Shown here: one piece after another, positions 1 to 10,061 of the stretch
Position numbering within the stretch: position 1 is the first letter of the stretch
How the letters are laid out: every line of letters begins with the position of its first letter
Source: Wocania_A sp965224845
GTDB taxonomy: Bacteria > Bacteroidota > Bacteroidia > Flavobacteriales > Flavobacteriaceae
Reading direction: 5' to 3'
Length of the DNA stretch: 64,000 bases
Assembly (NCBI GenBank): GCA_965224845.1
Contig: CBDDAJ010000015.1
Span: forward strand, 372,001-436,000
Made by a program: the position numbers and the translations under genes
The notes under the pieces: model-generated
What the model was told of the DNA's origin: nothing
Seen by the model: the letters and a program-made list of their open reading frames with translations, nothing else
Databases searched by the model: none

Positions 1-2
1 AC

Positions 3-3000
3 GAAGCAGATTATTATGAAGATAATTTTAACAACATGTCTGCAGAAGAAGAAGATTTAAAAGAAGAAGCTTATTGGGATAATTTAATATACAGATATAA
101 AAACTACAATTATAATTGGCGCGAAGAAAATAACCCATGTCATGATGCGTATTACAATGAACGCAAAATAGTTTCTCAAAATTTATTAGCTTCAAACCTA
201 GGTGTTATCGCCAAACGAGGCACCAACAACTCCTATTATTTTGCTGTAACAAATATTTTAAATACTAATCCAGAAGCCGGAGCAAAGGTTACACTTTATA
301 ACTTTCAGCAGCAAGAATTAGCTAGTAGAATTACAGACGAACAAGGTTTAATCACCATCGATTCTAATAAACATGCCAATTTTGCTATTGTTACAAAAGG
401 ACAAAATACAACGTATGTAAAACTTTATGATGGGAACTCGTTATCACTAAGTAAATTTGATGTGTCTGGAAACCGTTTACAACGGGGGCTTAAAGGTTAT
501 ATTTATGGAGAGCGTGGTGTTTGGAGGCCTGGAGACACATTATATTTAACCTTTATGTTAAACGACACCCATAATAAGCTCCCTAAAGGACATCCTGTTA
601 AAATGGAAATTACTAACCCAAACGGAAAGTTAGTTTATAAAAATGTAACTGCAGATAACCTTAATAATTTTTACAAATTCACAGTTCCCACTTCTATTGA
701 AGATAAAACAGGAACCTACAATGCCAAAGTTTCTGTTGGTGGTGCTACATTTTATAAAAGCTTAAAAATTGAAACTGTTAAACCTAATCGGTTAAAAATT
801 AAAATAGATTTTGAGCATGATATCTTAACTAATAACACTCCATTAGAAGGCTCATTAGATATAAAATGGCTTCATGGGGCACCAGGAAAAAACTTAAAAG
901 CAGAAATTAAAGCAAAATTTACGCCATCTTATAAAAGCTTTAAAAATTATAAAAACTATACTTTTAACGACCCTACACGTAAATTTCAAACTGAAGAGTT
1001 TAATGTTTTTGAGGGCAATGTTAACACTGAAGGCTTAGCAAAAATTAACACCAAATTAAACATTAGTAAAAACGCTCCAGGGATGCTAAAGGCTCAATTT
1101 TTAGTACGAGCCTTTGAAAACGGAGGTGATTTCTCTATGGATGCATTTACTAAATCCTATGCGCCTTATGAGTCGTTTGTTGGCTTACGATCTCCTAAAG
1201 GAAATGCTTATGGTTCGTTTTTTACAGATGAAAATCAAACCTTTGATGTTGTAGTTGTTGATGCCCACGGAAAACCTATTAAACGTAATAACCTTGAAGT
1301 AAAAGTATATAAAATTGAATGGCGCTGGTGGTGGAATTCATCATACGACAACCTATCTAGCTATGTGTCTAGTAGCTACCACAGGCCATATTTAAGCAAA
1401 AAAATAAATACTGATGCTAGTGGAAAAAGTACATTAAGCATCAACATTCCGGATAATGATCGTGGGCGATACCTCATCAGAATCATCGACCCTGTTAGTG
1501 GTCATGCCACAGGACGAACGGCTTACTTTTATAAAAACTGGTGGAGCAACTCTACCTCTGGAGATAAAGAAGCAGCAAAAATGCTTGTGTTTTCAGCAGA
1601 TAAAGAAACATATAACGTTAATGAAACAGCAAAAATCACCTTTCAGTCAGGTGGTGAAGGTCGCGCTTTAGTAAGTATAGAAAATGGCACCGAAGTTTTA
1701 GAACATAAATGGGTGAAGACACAACAAGGAGAAACTACGGTTACTATTCCTATAACCCCAGAAATGGCTCCAAATGTATTTGTAAACATATCGCTTTTGC
1801 AACCGCACGCCATTTCGGCAAACGATTTACCTATTCGATTATATGGCGTTATTCCTATGATGGTTGAAGACCCCAACACCAAATTAGAACCTCAGCTAAA
1901 AATGCCAGATGTATTGCGCCCTAAAGAAAGCTTTAAAGTCACTGTTTCAGAAAAAAACAACAAAGCCATGACCTATACAATAGCTATGGTTGAAGAAGGT
2001 TTGTTGGATTTAACACGATTTAAAACCCCTAATGCCTGGAACGAATTTTATAAACGTGAAGCTTTAGGTGTAAAAACCTGGGATGTTTTTGATGCTATTA
2101 TTGGTGCCTATTCCGGCAGCATAGATCAAGTTTTTGCTATTGGTGGTGATGGAAATGCTGCTGGCGGGAAAAACAAAAAAGCCAATCGTTTTAAGCCTGT
2201 GGTTACTTATTTAGGCCCGTTTAGTTTAAATGCAGGCGAACAAAAATCGCATACCATAAAATTACCAAACTACATTGGTGCTGTACGTACTATGGTTATT
2301 GCCGGTAATAATAACAATGAAGCATACGGAAGCACTGATAAATCTGTTGAAGTTAAAAAGCCTCTAATGGTTTTGGCAACGCTTCCGCGGAAATTAAGCC
2401 CAGGCGAAAAAGTAACCCTTCCGGTTACCGTTTTTGCCATGGAACCCAAAGTAAAACAAGTAAACATTAGCTTAAAATTAAGTGATGGTATTACTGTAGT
2501 TGGTAATGCCAAAAAAACATTGAGTTTTGCAAAACCTGACGAAAAAATGACGTATTTTGAATTAGATGTAAGCAAAGCAAAAGGTATTAATACCGTTGAG
2601 GTTATTGCATCTGGTAACGGAGAAAAATCATCATACAAAGTAGAACTTGATGTGGTTAACCCAAATCCAATCACCTCAAAAGCCATGGATAAAACATTAA
2701 TTGCAAATGCTTCAGAGGCTTTAAGCTTTTCAACCTTTGGCGTAGCAGGAACCAATTCAGCTACTTTAGAATTTTCTACCTTACCTCCAATGGATTTTTC
2801 ACGCAGATTACAATACTTGATTCAGTATCCTCATGGTTGTGTAGAACAAACCACATCGAGTGTGTTTCCACAATTATTTTTAGGTGATATTTTCGATCTA
2901 ACGCATAAGAAAAAGCGAGAGATTCAAAATAATATTGAAAACGGTATAAAACGATTAGGTCATTTTCAAAGACCTAATGGAGGTCTGAGTTATTGGATGG

Positions 3001-4181
3001 GAGAAAACAGTGCAAACGATTGGGGAACCAGTTATGCTGGTCATTTTTTAATTGAAGCCGAAAAGAAAGGATACGTATTGCCATTAACCTTTAAAAGCAA
3101 TTGGATCGCTTATCAAAAACAAGCAGCAAGCCACTGGCGACCAAGTTATAGAACCTACAATTCAGATTTAGCCCAAGCTTACAGATTATACACATTGGCA
3201 TTGGCTGGAAGTCCGGATTTAGCAAGTATGAACAGGTTACGTGAATTTAGTGAAATTTCAAACGAAGCCAAATGGCGACTCGCAGCGGCTTATGCCTTGG
3301 CTGGACAAAAAGAAGCCAGCGATAATATTTCGCAATCAGCAAATATTGAATTTAAGCCTGTTAAGTATAATTATTACACTTATGGTTCTAGAGATAGAAA
3401 CCGTGCCATGGCGCTAGAAACCATGATACTTACCAAAAATTCTAAAACACGGGAGCTAGCCGAATATATTGCTAAAGATTTATCGAGTAGCCGTTGGATG
3501 AGTACACAAACTACAGCTTATAGTTTATTAGCTATGGCAAAAATGGTTCGTGCCAATGGAGGAAAAGCCCTAAAAGTAAATTATACCATTAACGGAAAAA
3601 CGGAAAGTATAGACACAAAAAGCGCTATTGCACAACGCGAATTACAAGTACACGAGGGTGTTAATAGTGTGTCTTTTACAAATCAAAAAAACAATGTAGT
3701 TTATGTACGGGTTTTAAACTCCGGGAAATTGCCCTTAGGGAAAGAACTTGCCGAACAACGCGGATTAAGTGTATCGTATGCTTATAAAGATTTAAAAGGC
3801 AATACCATTGATGTATCGAAACTACAACAAGGACAAGATTTTATTGCTACGGTTAATGTTAGTAATTTGAAAAATGAACGCGTTAATGATGTTGCTTTAA
3901 CTCAAATCTTTCCGTCGGGTTGGGAAATCGTAAATACCCGATTTACCGATTTTGGTAGTGCAACAACAAGTCAGGCCCGATTTACCGATATTAGAGATGA
4001 TCGCGTAAACTTTTATTTTGATTTACCAGAAAGAGGAAAACACAGTACTAAAACGTTTAATGTTATGTTAAACGCCTCGTATTTAGGAACTTATTATTTG
4101 CCAGGCATTCAAGCCGAAGCCATGTACGATAATGAATATTTGGTTAGAACTAAAGGAAAATGGATTAACATTGAAAAATAA
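3..4181 (+). CDS. Alpha-2-macroglobulin family protein, 5'-truncated by window edge
   Basis: C-terminal part (about 1390 residues) of a bacterial alpha-2-macroglobulin; the frame is open to the window edge, so the ATG at 36 is internal and the true start lies outside. Family proteins of this kind are large periplasmic or lipid-anchored protease traps. Visible in order: an MG2-type segment with GERGVWRPGDTLYL, further MG-like beta domains, an A2M domain around 2200-2340 (KPVVTYLGPFSLNAGEQ), and a thioester domain whose CxEQ motif (GCVEQ, Cys codon 2838-2840) is intact, so it should be able to form the reactive Cys-Gln thioester. The C-terminal beta domain follows. pbpC lies just downstream, the classic partner of this family, which supports a role in protecting or repairing the envelope with PBP1C. 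Confidence 0.93.
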   Translation, partial: EADYYEDNFNNMSAEEEDLKEEAYWDNLIYRYKNYNYNWREENNPCHDAYYNERKIVSQNLLASNLGVIAKRGTNNSYYFAVTNILNTNPEAGAKVTLYNFQQQELASRITDEQGLITIDSNKHANFAIVTKGQNTTYVKLYDGNSLSLSKFDVSGNRLQRGLKGYIYGERGVWRPGDTLYLTFMLNDTHNKLPKGHPVKMEITNPNGKLVYKNVTADNLNNFYKFTVPTSIEDKTGTYNAKVSVGGATFYKSLKIETVKPNRLKIKIDFEHDILTNNTPLEGSLDIKWLHGAPGKNLKAEIKAKFTPSYKSFKNYKNYTFNDPTRKFQTEEFNVFEGNVNTEGLAKINTKLNISKNAPGMLKAQFLVRAFENGGDFSMDAFTKSYAPYESFVGLRSPKGNAYGSFFTDENQTFDVVVVDAHGKPIKRNNLEVKVYKIEWRWWWNSSYDNLSSYVSSSYHRPYLSKKINTDASGKSTLSINIPDNDRGRYLIRIIDPVSGHATGRTAYFYKNWWSNSTSGDKEAAKMLVFSADKETYNVNETAKITFQSGGEGRALVSIENGTEVLEHKWVKTQQGETTVTIPITPEMAPNVFVNISLLQPHAISANDLPIRLYGVIPMMVEDPNTKLEPQLKMPDVLRPKESFKVTVSEKNNKAMTYTIAMVEEGLLDLTRFKTPNAWNEFYKREALGVKTWDVFDAIIGAYSGSIDQVFAIGGDGNAAGGKNKKANRFKPVVTYLGPFSLNAGEQKSHTIKLPNYIGAVRTMVIAGNNNNEAYGSTDKSVEVKKPLMVLATLPRKLSPGEKVTLPVTVFAMEPKVKQVNISLKLSDGITVVGNAKKTLSFAKPDEKMTYFELDVSKAKGINTVEVIASGNGEKSSYKVELDVVNPNPITSKAMDKTLIANASEALSFSTFGVAGTNSATLEFSTLPPMDFSRRLQYLIQYPHGCVEQTTSSVFPQLFLGDIFDLTHKKKREIQNNIENGIKRLGHFQRPNGGLSYWMGENSANDWGTSYAGHFLIEAEKKGYVLPLTFKSNWIAYQKQAASHWRPSYRTYNSDLAQAYRLYTLALAGSPDLASMNRLREFSEISNEAKWRLAAAYALAGQKEASDNISQSANIEFKPVKYNYYTYGSRDRNRAMALETMILTKNSKTRELAEYIAKDLSSSRWMSTQTTAYSLLAMAKMVRANGGKALKVNYTINGKTESIDTKSAIAQRELQVHEGVNSVSFTNQKNNVVYVRVLNSGKLPLGKELAEQRGLSVSYAYKDLKGNTIDVSKLQQGQDFIATVNVSNLKNERVNDVALTQIFPSGWEIVNTRFTDFGSATTSQARFTDIRDDRVNFYFDLPERGKHSTKTFNVMLNASYLGTYYLPGIQAEAMYDNEYLVRTKGKWINIEK

Positions 4182-4182
4182 T

Positions 4183-4905
4183 ATGAAATCATCTGAAATA
4201 TTAAAACAAACCTTGCATCGTCCGTTTGAATATCCAAAACAGCCTTGGAAATTTTATCAAGAATGGAATGAAGCTATTTTTTTGCATTGGGAAGTTGATG
4301 AAACATTAATAAAACCTTTACTTCCTAAAAATATAGAATTAGACCGTATAAATGGAAAAACATGGGTGAGTTTAGTAGCTTTTAACATGAATAATATTGG
4401 TATAAAAAGTTTACCTAAAGTGCCCCATATATCAGATTTTCATGAGATAAATATTCGGGTTTATATTGTTTGTAATGGGAAACCAAGTGTTTACTTTTTA
4501 AGTATGGAAGGCAGTAAACGATCCTCTTGTAAAGTACTGAAAGCAATATCTAAATTTCCTTATCGATACTCAAAAATGAAAAGAAATAAGTTAAATTATA
4601 ACTCAAATAATGAGGTGTTTAACGATTCTTTTCATATTAAATACAGGCTAGATAGCCTTCCTGTTAAAAAAGACAAAACAGATTTATGGCTTACAGAACG
4701 CTATGCTGTTTTTCAAGATTATAAAAAGCACCTTATTGAATACGATGTACATCATATTGAATGGCCTATTCAAAATATTTATATAGAAGATCTTAAAATA
4801 GATTACCCCAGATTTAATCTTATTATTAACAATCACCCCAATAGAGCTCATTATTCAAAAGGGGTGCAAGTATTAGCTTGGAATAAAAGGAAACACAAAC
4901 TATGA
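4183..4905 (+). CDS. DUF2071 (YqjF-like) family protein
   Basis: 240-residue protein resembling the DUF2071/YqjF family, a beta-barrel fold related to acetoacetate decarboxylase; no reaction can be assigned. The N-terminal part has the family look: an aromatic stretch ending in IFLHWEV followed by LIKPLLPKNIELD, then GKTWVSLVAFNM. The frame is open farther upstream to 4132, but the ATG at 4183 is chosen because it lies one base after the stop of the macroglobulin gene (TAA T ATG), giving tight coupling instead of a 50-base overlap. It overlaps the next gene by four bases (ATGA), so the genes probably share one mRNA. Confidence 0.75.
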   Translation: MKSSEILKQTLHRPFEYPKQPWKFYQEWNEAIFLHWEVDETLIKPLLPKNIELDRINGKTWVSLVAFNMNNIGIKSLPKVPHISDFHEINIRVYIVCNGKPSVYFLSMEGSKRSSCKVLKAISKFPYRYSKMKRNKLNYNSNNEVFNDSFHIKYRLDSLPVKKDKTDLWLTERYAVFQDYKKHLIEYDVHHIEWPIQNIYIEDLKIDYPRFNLIINNHPNRAHYSKGVQVLAWNKRKHKL

Positions 4906-5240
4906 CAAAAGACTTTAAATCGTATTACGCCGTTATTTTCACCTCAACCCAAAACAAAAATACTGATGGGTATTCTGAAATGGCAGAAAAAATGGAAGCC
5001 CTCGCAAAGCAGCAAAAAGGATACTTAGGAATGGATAGTGCAAAAAACGACACTTCAGCTTCGCTCGGTGGAGCTGTTGGAATTACTGTAAGTTATTGGG
5101 AAACGTTGGAGGCTATAAAAAACTGGAAACAGCAAAGCGAACATATACAAGCCCAACAAAAAGGGCGACAAGATTGGTACAGCTGGTACAATGTGCGGAT
5201 TTGTAAAGTTGAACGTGAGTACGAGTTCTTAAAAAAGTGA
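4902..5240 (+). CDS. Antibiotic biosynthesis monooxygenase (ABM) domain protein
   Basis: 112-residue single-domain protein that looks like the dimeric alpha-beta barrel ABM family: YYAVIFTSTQ at the first strand, a MAEKMEALAKQQKGYLGMDS helix and strand, and a later SYWETLEAIKNWKQ helix typical of these proteins. Members are small heme- or cofactor-independent oxygenases or quality-control proteins; nothing in the sequence fixes a substrate. The start overlaps the stop of the DUF2071 gene (ATGA at 4902), pointing to translational coupling. It sits between the macroglobulin gene and pbpC, two genes that are usually adjacent. Confidence 0.75.
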   Translation: MTKDFKSYYAVIFTSTQNKNTDGYSEMAEKMEALAKQQKGYLGMDSAKNDTSASLGGAVGITVSYWETLEAIKNWKQQSEHIQAQQKGRQDWYSWYNVRICKVEREYEFLKK

Positions 5241-5308
5241 TGTCTCAAATCATCATAAAATTATCTTAAAACACATCTAAACACACAAGCTTAGAGTATA
5301 TATTTTAA

Positions 5309-7660
5309 GTGACACGATTAACAAACTACATAAAGCGTAACAAAATTAAATCAGTAATTATTGCTGCACTTTTAATTGCCTACTATTTTTGTTTACCAAA
5401 CCCTCTTTTTAAAGATCCCACTTCAACGGTTATTACAAGTTCCAACAATGAGTTATTGGGTGCCCAAATAGCTAAAGATGGGCAATGGCGGTTTCCGGAA
5501 AATGATTCGGTTCCGGAAAAATTTAAAACCTGTATCATCCAATTTGAAGACGAATATTTTTATAAGCATCCAGGGTTTAACCCTATTTCAATATTTAAAG
5601 CCTTACGAGATAACATAAAGTCTGGCAAAGTAAAACGTGGCGGAAGCACCATCACACAACAAGTTATTCGGCTTTCAAGAAAAGGCACACAAAGAACTTA
5701 CTTTGAAAAATTTAAAGAAATTATTCTAGCAACCAGGCTGGAATTTCGAGACTCTAAAAGCAAGATATTATCTTATTATGCTAATCATGCTCCTTTTGGC
5801 GGGAATGTAGTTGGCTTAGATGCCGCATCATGGCGGTATTTTAATAGAAATGCTAACGATTTGTCGTGGGCAGAAAGTGCCTCTTTAGCCGTTTTACCTA
5901 ATGCACCAAGTTTAATTTACCCTGGGAAAAACCAGGAACGCCTATTAAAAAAACGTAATAGCTTACTTAAAAAACTATTAGAAAAAGAAATTATAGATTC
6001 ACTTACCTATAATTTATCAATTGTTGAAGGTTTACCGCAAAAGCCATATCCCTTACCTCAAGTTGCACCACATTTATTACAAAAAACAACAAAACATTAT
6101 TACGGGAAGCATATCCAAACAACTATAAATTCGCAGCTTCAAAAACAAGTTAATAGTATTGTAAAAACCCATTATAATCAATTAAGTCAGAACGAAATAT
6201 ATAATGCCGCCGTTTTAGTTTTAGATGTAAAAACCAGACAGGTTTTAGCCTATGTAGGGAATACTCCAACAGATAAAATGCATCAAAAAGATGTAGATAT
6301 TATTGATAAACCCAGAAGTACAGGTAGTATTTTAAAGCCTTTTTTATATACAGCAATGTTAGATGCTGGCGACATATTGCCAAACACTTTAGTTGCCGAT
6401 GTCCCTACTCAATTTGGAAGCTACAATCCTGAAAATTACAATAAAACTTATGATGGTGTTGTGCCTGCAAGTCGTGCGCTGTCGCGGTCTTTAAACGTCC
6501 CTTCTGTAAGGATGTTACAGGAGTTTGGTTTAGACAGATTTCATCATTATTTAAAAACCTTAAACCTAAAAGATTTAAAGTTTAATGCCAATCATTACGG
6601 CTTATCTTTAATTCTTGGTGGTGCAGAAAGTAATTTGTGGGACTTGTGTAAAAGCTATGCTGCTTTATCGTCCACTATAAATCATTTTTCTGAGACCTCA
6701 AGCGAGTATTATACCAATGAGTTTTGCGAACCTACATTTTTGGCTTCCGATAAAATTGATTTGGGTAAAAAAACAACCGATAAAACTCTATTTGATGCCG
6801 CCTCTATTTATTTAACTTACAACAGTTTGAAAGCAGTAAACAGGCCTGAAAGTGACGAAAGCTGGGAGTTTTTTGATGGCTCGAAACAAATTGCCTGGAA
6901 AACTGGTACCAGTTTTGGATTTCGTGATGCCTGGGCCATAGGCTCTACTAAAGATTATATTGTTGGTGTTTGGGTTGGAAATGCCGATGGAGAAGGACGA
7001 CCTGGTTTAGTTGGTGTAGAAACTGCAGCTCCTATTTTATTTGACGTGTTTGATCTATTACCAAATAGCGATTGGTTTGCAAAACCTTTTGATGCCATGC
7101 AGGAAGTTGAAATTTGTGAAGAAAGTGGTCATCGCGCCTCTCAAAATTGTAAAAAAACAAAAACACAATACATACAGACCAGTGGTTTAAAAACAAAACC
7201 ATGCCCATATCATATTTTAATTCATTTGAATAAAAACGAAACCTTTCAAGTGAATTCATCATGCGAACCCATTGCTAATATTACCCACAAATCATGGTTT
7301 GTACTACCTCCTTTAATGGCTTATTATTACAAAGCTAAAAACCCATTTTACAAGCCTTTACCAAAATTTAAAAGCAGTTGTTCAGAGAGTCATACTATTT
7401 CCATGGCATTTATTTACCCAAAAGAGAAAAACAGTATTTTTTTACCTAAAGATTTTGATGGCAATACAAACGACCTTGTTTTAAAAATGGCACATTCAAA
7501 ACCAGAATCCACATTATTTTGGTATTTGAATGATCGATTTTTAGGAAGCACAAAAGATATTCATGAGCTAGCTATTAAACCAAAACCAGGCAAACATGTA
7601 ATTACTGTAGTTGATGAATTTGGGAATGACGCAAAGCGTCATTTTGAGATTTCTAACTAG
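5309..7660 (+). CDS. pbpC: Penicillin-binding protein 1C
   Basis: 783-residue bifunctional class A peptidoglycan synthase of the PBP1C type. An N-terminal membrane anchor (about residues 14-30) is followed by a GT51 glycosyltransferase domain with EDEYFYKHPG and GGSTITQQ motifs, then a transpeptidase domain with the three penicilloyl-transferase motifs: S340-x-x-K343 (GSILKPF), SLN in SRSLNVPS, and K531-T-G (WKTGTSFG). The last about 100 residues match the C-terminal domain seen in PBP1C proteins. The start is GTG at 5309; no ATG is available between the upstream stop and the anchor. It overlaps the convergent downstream gene by 4 bases. PBP1C and bacterial macroglobulins are a known genetic pair. 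Confidence 0.95.
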   Translation: MTRLTNYIKRNKIKSVIIAALLIAYYFCLPNPLFKDPTSTVITSSNNELLGAQIAKDGQWRFPENDSVPEKFKTCIIQFEDEYFYKHPGFNPISIFKALRDNIKSGKVKRGGSTITQQVIRLSRKGTQRTYFEKFKEIILATRLEFRDSKSKILSYYANHAPFGGNVVGLDAASWRYFNRNANDLSWAESASLAVLPNAPSLIYPGKNQERLLKKRNSLLKKLLEKEIIDSLTYNLSIVEGLPQKPYPLPQVAPHLLQKTTKHYYGKHIQTTINSQLQKQVNSIVKTHYNQLSQNEIYNAAVLVLDVKTRQVLAYVGNTPTDKMHQKDVDIIDKPRSTGSILKPFLYTAMLDAGDILPNTLVADVPTQFGSYNPENYNKTYDGVVPASRALSRSLNVPSVRMLQEFGLDRFHHYLKTLNLKDLKFNANHYGLSLILGGAESNLWDLCKSYAALSSTINHFSETSSEYYTNEFCEPTFLASDKIDLGKKTTDKTLFDAASIYLTYNSLKAVNRPESDESWEFFDGSKQIAWKTGTSFGFRDAWAIGSTKDYIVGVWVGNADGEGRPGLVGVETAAPILFDVFDLLPNSDWFAKPFDAMQEVEICEESGHRASQNCKKTKTQYIQTSGLKTKPCPYHILIHLNKNETFQVNSSCEPIANITHKSWFVLPPLMAYYYKAKNPFYKPLPKFKSSCSESHTISMAFIYPKEKNSIFLPKDFDGNTNDLVLKMAHSKPESTLFWYLNDRFLGSTKDIHELAIKPKPGKHVITVVDEFGNDAKRHFEISN

Positions 7661-9906
7661 CGCTTTAAAGCAAAGTGCCCCATAACCTTTTGACCCTCTA
7701 TTGTAATAACATACCAATAATCATCCGAAGGCAAATCTTGATTATTAAATGTACCATCCCATGAAAAGGAACTATTCCTTGAGGTTTTTAATAACTTTCC
7801 ATAACGATTATAAATGGTGACTTCTGATGAATTGTAAAATTCGATCCCAGACAAATCAAAAGTGTCATGGATTCCATCATTATTTGGTGTGAAATATTTT
7901 GGGATATAGAAATGCAAATGCTGAAGGGTTTGTTGTCCATCACAATTTCTTTCTTTTACATAAATTGTATACTGGCCACCTTTAACATTAAAAAATGAAT
8001 TGTTACTCTGAAAAATATTGCCATCAATAGAGTATAAAAAATCTCCACTATTAGCCGTTGTGATAATAATATCATTCCCATCAGAAATCACAGTCTCGAT
8101 AATTGGTGTTTCAACACCTGCTACATTAAATATTCTTGTTTCAAAGGCACATATTCCACCGGAAACCTCAACAGAATAGACCCCAGGTGTATCTATACTA
8201 ATTTCATCCGAAACATCTCCAGTACTCCAAACATATTGTGGGTTTGGAATATTGGTATTGGCCTGTAATAACAAAATATCATTTTCACAAAGCATCAAGT
8301 CGTTTTCATAAATCTTTCCTGGTTGTGTTCCCGTTACGTCCCAGGAACACGACACCGTATTAAAGGTTGTTGTTTGCCAACACTCTAAAATAGGTTGTAG
8401 GGGTTGTGTACCTGTTATATCCCATAAACAGGTTGTATTATTAAAGGTTGCTGTTTGCCAGCATTCCAAAACGGGTTGCACGGGTTGTGTTCCCGTTACG
8501 TCCCAGGAACACGACACCGTATTAAAGGTTGCCGTTTGCCAACATTCTAAAGCGGGTTGTAGGGGTTGTGTGCCTGTTATATCCCATAAACAGGTTGTAT
8601 TATTAAAGGTTGCTGCTTGCCAACATTCCAAAACGGGTTGCACGGGTTGTGTGCCTGTGACATCCCAGGAACACGACACCGTATTAAAGGTTGCCGTTTG
8701 CCAACACTCTAAAGCAGGTTGTACGGGTTGTGTACCTGTTATATCCCATAAACAGGTTGTATTATTAAAGGTTGCCGCTTGCCAGCATTCCAAAGCGGGT
8801 TGCACGGGTTGTGTGCCTGTGACATCCCAGGAACACGACACCGTATTAAAGGTTGCTGTTTGCCAACATTCTAAAGCAGGTTGTACGGGTTGTGTGCCTG
8901 TTATATCCCATAAACAGGTTGATGTATTAATGGTTGCCATTTCCCAGCATGCTAATGTAGGCATGGGAGGTAATTGATTTATTGTAACTAAATGCTCGTC
9001 TGAATAAATAACACATTGCGGGTTATTTAAATTAATTGCAACTTCTGCAATTTTAGCTCTATAATAGGTTGTTGCTGTTACAGAAATTGAAAGGTTTTGA
9101 CTTGTTTCTCCAGCCATATCGTTCCATAAAATTCCGTCAGCACTTTCTTGCCATTGGTAAAAATGTGAATTAAAAACAGTAAAATCTGGTATTGCTGTTA
9201 ATGTGTCTGTAAAAGGCCCCTGACTACTACACCAATTTACATTATTGTTATTAGCCGAAATTGCAACAGTATCTCCACAAGATTTAAATTCAATATCATC
9301 AATAGCTAAATCATTACCACAGCCTCCTTGCCCATTATTTATCATTTTTAAAATTACATCATTTTGCCCTGGCAAAGTTTGAAAAACTAAACCGTATTCT
9401 TGCCAATTAGGGTTAGATGTTTCAACAATATTACCAGTATCTCCAGTTGCTAATAGATTCGTATTTGTACTATCCCATATTTCAAATTTTACATTTATAG
9501 GAATTGTTCCTCCTGGTTGGGTTGAGCAAAAACTATTTGCTCTTACCAGATTCATTACCCAAGCTGAAAATTCATAAGTTGTTGTTTCACAAAGCCCAGA
9601 AATGGTAGTCCTATAAAACTCTCCTGCTGCTGCGGCAGCATTTACAATGAGACATTTCCCATTAGTATCTCCTGCTGTATGATCTTGCGTTTGATGCCAA
9701 TCGAAACCATTTCCAATAGTGCCATTTGAAACTGTATAAAACCCATCATTAGGATAACCAGAAGCGTATGGATATGTGGTTGTTCCTATCGGTAAAGAAT
9801 TATTTATTGTACCAGACCCAAACGTTTCAACAAAAATAGGATCTCCTGAATTGCCAGAACAAAATCCTAACTGAGCATTGGCGTTTATATTAAACAAACA
9901 TGACAA
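7657..9906 (-). CDS. Secreted repeat protein with T9SS type B (gliding motility-associated) C-terminal domain
   Basis: 749 residues from the TTG at 9906. The last about 85 residues (YFTPNNDGIHDTFDL ... WDGTFNNQDLPSDDYWY) are the gliding motility-associated C-terminal domain that directs export by the type IX secretion system. The N-terminal half resembles an adhesin or carbohydrate-binding jelly roll (FVETFGSGTINNSLP, IDDIEFKSCGD). The middle holds eight 27-residue repeats, each with two Cys and two Trp. The real signal peptide runs upstream of the TTG: the frame from the stop at about 9963 reads KPIIILKKTIIVGITLSCLF before INANAQ, but has no ATG, GTG or TTG, so the start is unresolved. It is convergent with pbpC. 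A cell-surface or extracellular adhesive role is likely; the ligand is unknown. Confidence 0.85.
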   Translation of the reverse strand: MSCLFNINANAQLGFCSGNSGDPIFVETFGSGTINNSLPIGTTTYPYASGYPNDGFYTVSNGTIGNGFDWHQTQDHTAGDTNGKCLIVNAAAAAGEFYRTTISGLCETTTYEFSAWVMNLVRANSFCSTQPGGTIPINVKFEIWDSTNTNLLATGDTGNIVETSNPNWQEYGLVFQTLPGQNDVILKMINNGQGGCGNDLAIDDIEFKSCGDTVAISANNNNVNWCSSQGPFTDTLTAIPDFTVFNSHFYQWQESADGILWNDMAGETSQNLSISVTATTYYRAKIAEVAINLNNPQCVIYSDEHLVTINQLPPMPTLACWEMATINTSTCLWDITGTQPVQPALECWQTATFNTVSCSWDVTGTQPVQPALECWQAATFNNTTCLWDITGTQPVQPALECWQTATFNTVSCSWDVTGTQPVQPVLECWQAATFNNTTCLWDITGTQPLQPALECWQTATFNTVSCSWDVTGTQPVQPVLECWQTATFNNTTCLWDITGTQPLQPILECWQTTTFNTVSCSWDVTGTQPGKIYENDLMLCENDILLLQANTNIPNPQYVWSTGDVSDEISIDTPGVYSVEVSGGICAFETRIFNVAGVETPIIETVISDGNDIIITTANSGDFLYSIDGNIFQSNNSFFNVKGGQYTIYVKERNCDGQQTLQHLHFYIPKYFTPNNDGIHDTFDLSGIEFYNSSEVTIYNRYGKLLKTSRNSSFSWDGTFNNQDLPSDDYWYVITIEGQKVMGHFALKR
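8320..8963 (-). repeat. Coding tandem repeat, eight 81-bp units in a 162-bp two-unit pattern
   Basis: Eight consecutive 27-residue units of the type LECWQTATFNTVSCSWDV followed by TGTQPVQPA. Units alternate between a form with NTVSCSWDVTG and a form with NNTTCLWDITG, so the DNA repeats with a 162-bp period: the same CCAGGAACACGACACC string recurs at about 8341, 8503, 8665 and 8827. The first unit (nearest the N-terminus) is the most diverged. Near-identity between units at the DNA level points to recent duplication or ongoing gene conversion. Confidence 0.95.
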
Positions 9907-10061
9907 AGTAATCCCTACTATAATTGTTTTTTTAAGAATAATTATTGGCTTTAAATTAATTTAGGTTCTTTATTAATATACACTGTGGCTATATTAATAA
10001 AAATTCTTCCAAGCCAAATATTTAATGCCTATACAAAAACTATACAAAAAAAAATAGTCTG

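Noticed and set aside
8570..8977. 135-codon plus-strand frame across the repeat region
   Set aside because: It is the antisense of the 81-bp repeats of the T9SS protein; its own repeats simply mirror them.
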